Under the pieces are notes generated by a model. It was not told where the DNA came from, did not search any database, and saw nothing but the letters and a program-made list of their open reading frames with translations. Shown here piece after piece: positions 7,153 to 7,279 of a stretch of DNA of 7,279 nt. Position 1 is the stretch's first letter. Every line of letters starts with the position of its first letter. Both the position numbers and the translations under genes were made by a program. This DNA is from VBAS01 sp044867875 (GTDB taxonomy: Bacteria > Bacteroidota > Bacteroidia > Chitinophagales > Chitinophagaceae), in the NCBI GenBank assembly GCA_044867875.1, contig JBIOVR010000458.1, positions 1 to 7,279 of the forward strand. Direction: 5' to 3'.

Positions 7153-7279
7153 ATGCTTACAACGTTAGACTGGATCATCATCCTATTTTATTTTGCAGTT
7201 ATTGCAGGTATTTCCTGGTGGGCCGTAAAAAAGAAAGATAAAACTTCAGCAGATGATTATTTTTTGGCTGGCCGTCACT
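7153..7279 (+). CDS. Sodium:solute symporter (SSS family), N-terminal fragment
   Basis: Forty-two codons are present before the right edge cuts the gene. The ATG at 7153 starts MLTTLDW, followed by a hydrophobic segment (about residues 7-25) that would be the first transmembrane helix, then a basic KKKDK loop and DDYFLAGR (34-41). The YFLAGR motif after the first helix is characteristic of the SSS/SGLT sodium symporters, inner-membrane proteins that couple sodium entry to uptake of sugars and other solutes. Being 31 nt downstream of xylA suggests co-transcription and a pentose or related sugar as substrate; that is inferred from context, because the substrate-binding helices lie outside the window. 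The intergenic sequence 7122-7152 is AT-rich, with no hairpin and no Shine-Dalgarno. Confidence 0.82.
   Translation, partial: MLTTLDWIIILFYFAVIAGISWWAVKKKDKTSADDYFLAGRH

Overview
The window looks like a piece of a Bacteroidota chromosome, most plausibly from the Chitinophagaceae or a near relative. This rests on the AT-rich composition, A-rich translation starts without Shine-Dalgarno sequences, large FG-GAP/VCBS lipoproteins with a central UnbV domain, a short lipoprotein signal on a DUF255 protein, and a class II xylose isomerase directly followed by an SSS-family symporter. The family assignment of the organism is inference from gene style, not a database match.

All five genes lie on the + strand and are closely packed. 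In order they are: (1) the C-terminal end of a vanadium-dependent haloperoxidase / PAP2-superfamily protein (1-321, cut by the window edge); (2) a 1110-residue predicted lipoprotein with two blocks of calcium-loop FG-GAP/VCBS repeats flanking an ASPIC/UnbV domain (332-3664); (3) a DUF255 thioredoxin-like plus (alpha/alpha)6-barrel protein of the SPATA20/YyaL family that carries a lipoprotein signal but has no ATG at the expected start (about 3673-5742); (4) xylose isomerase xylA (5793-7121); (5) the first 42 codons of a sodium:solute symporter (7153 to the edge). Gaps are 10, about 8 (or a 4-base overlap), 50 and 31 nt. No terminator-like hairpin or recognisable Bacteroidota promoter was seen between genes, so one long transcript is possible, though the 50-nt gap before xylA is the likeliest break.

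Functionally there seem to be two modules. Genes 1-3 form a cell-envelope group: a haloperoxidase-type enzyme, a large repeat lipoprotein that could bind calcium, and a lipoprotein with a CHWC redox motif. Genes 4-5 form a sugar-use group: a symporter that probably brings in a sugar such as xylose, and an isomerase that converts xylose to xylulose. Whether the two modules are functionally connected cannot be decided from this sequence.

No RNA genes, CRISPR arrays, insertion sequences or phage genes were found. I did not find convincing evidence of a wholly new system. The points most worth a second look are the missing canonical start codon of the DUF255 gene, its envelope location, and the haloperoxidase / VCBS / DUF255 gene association.
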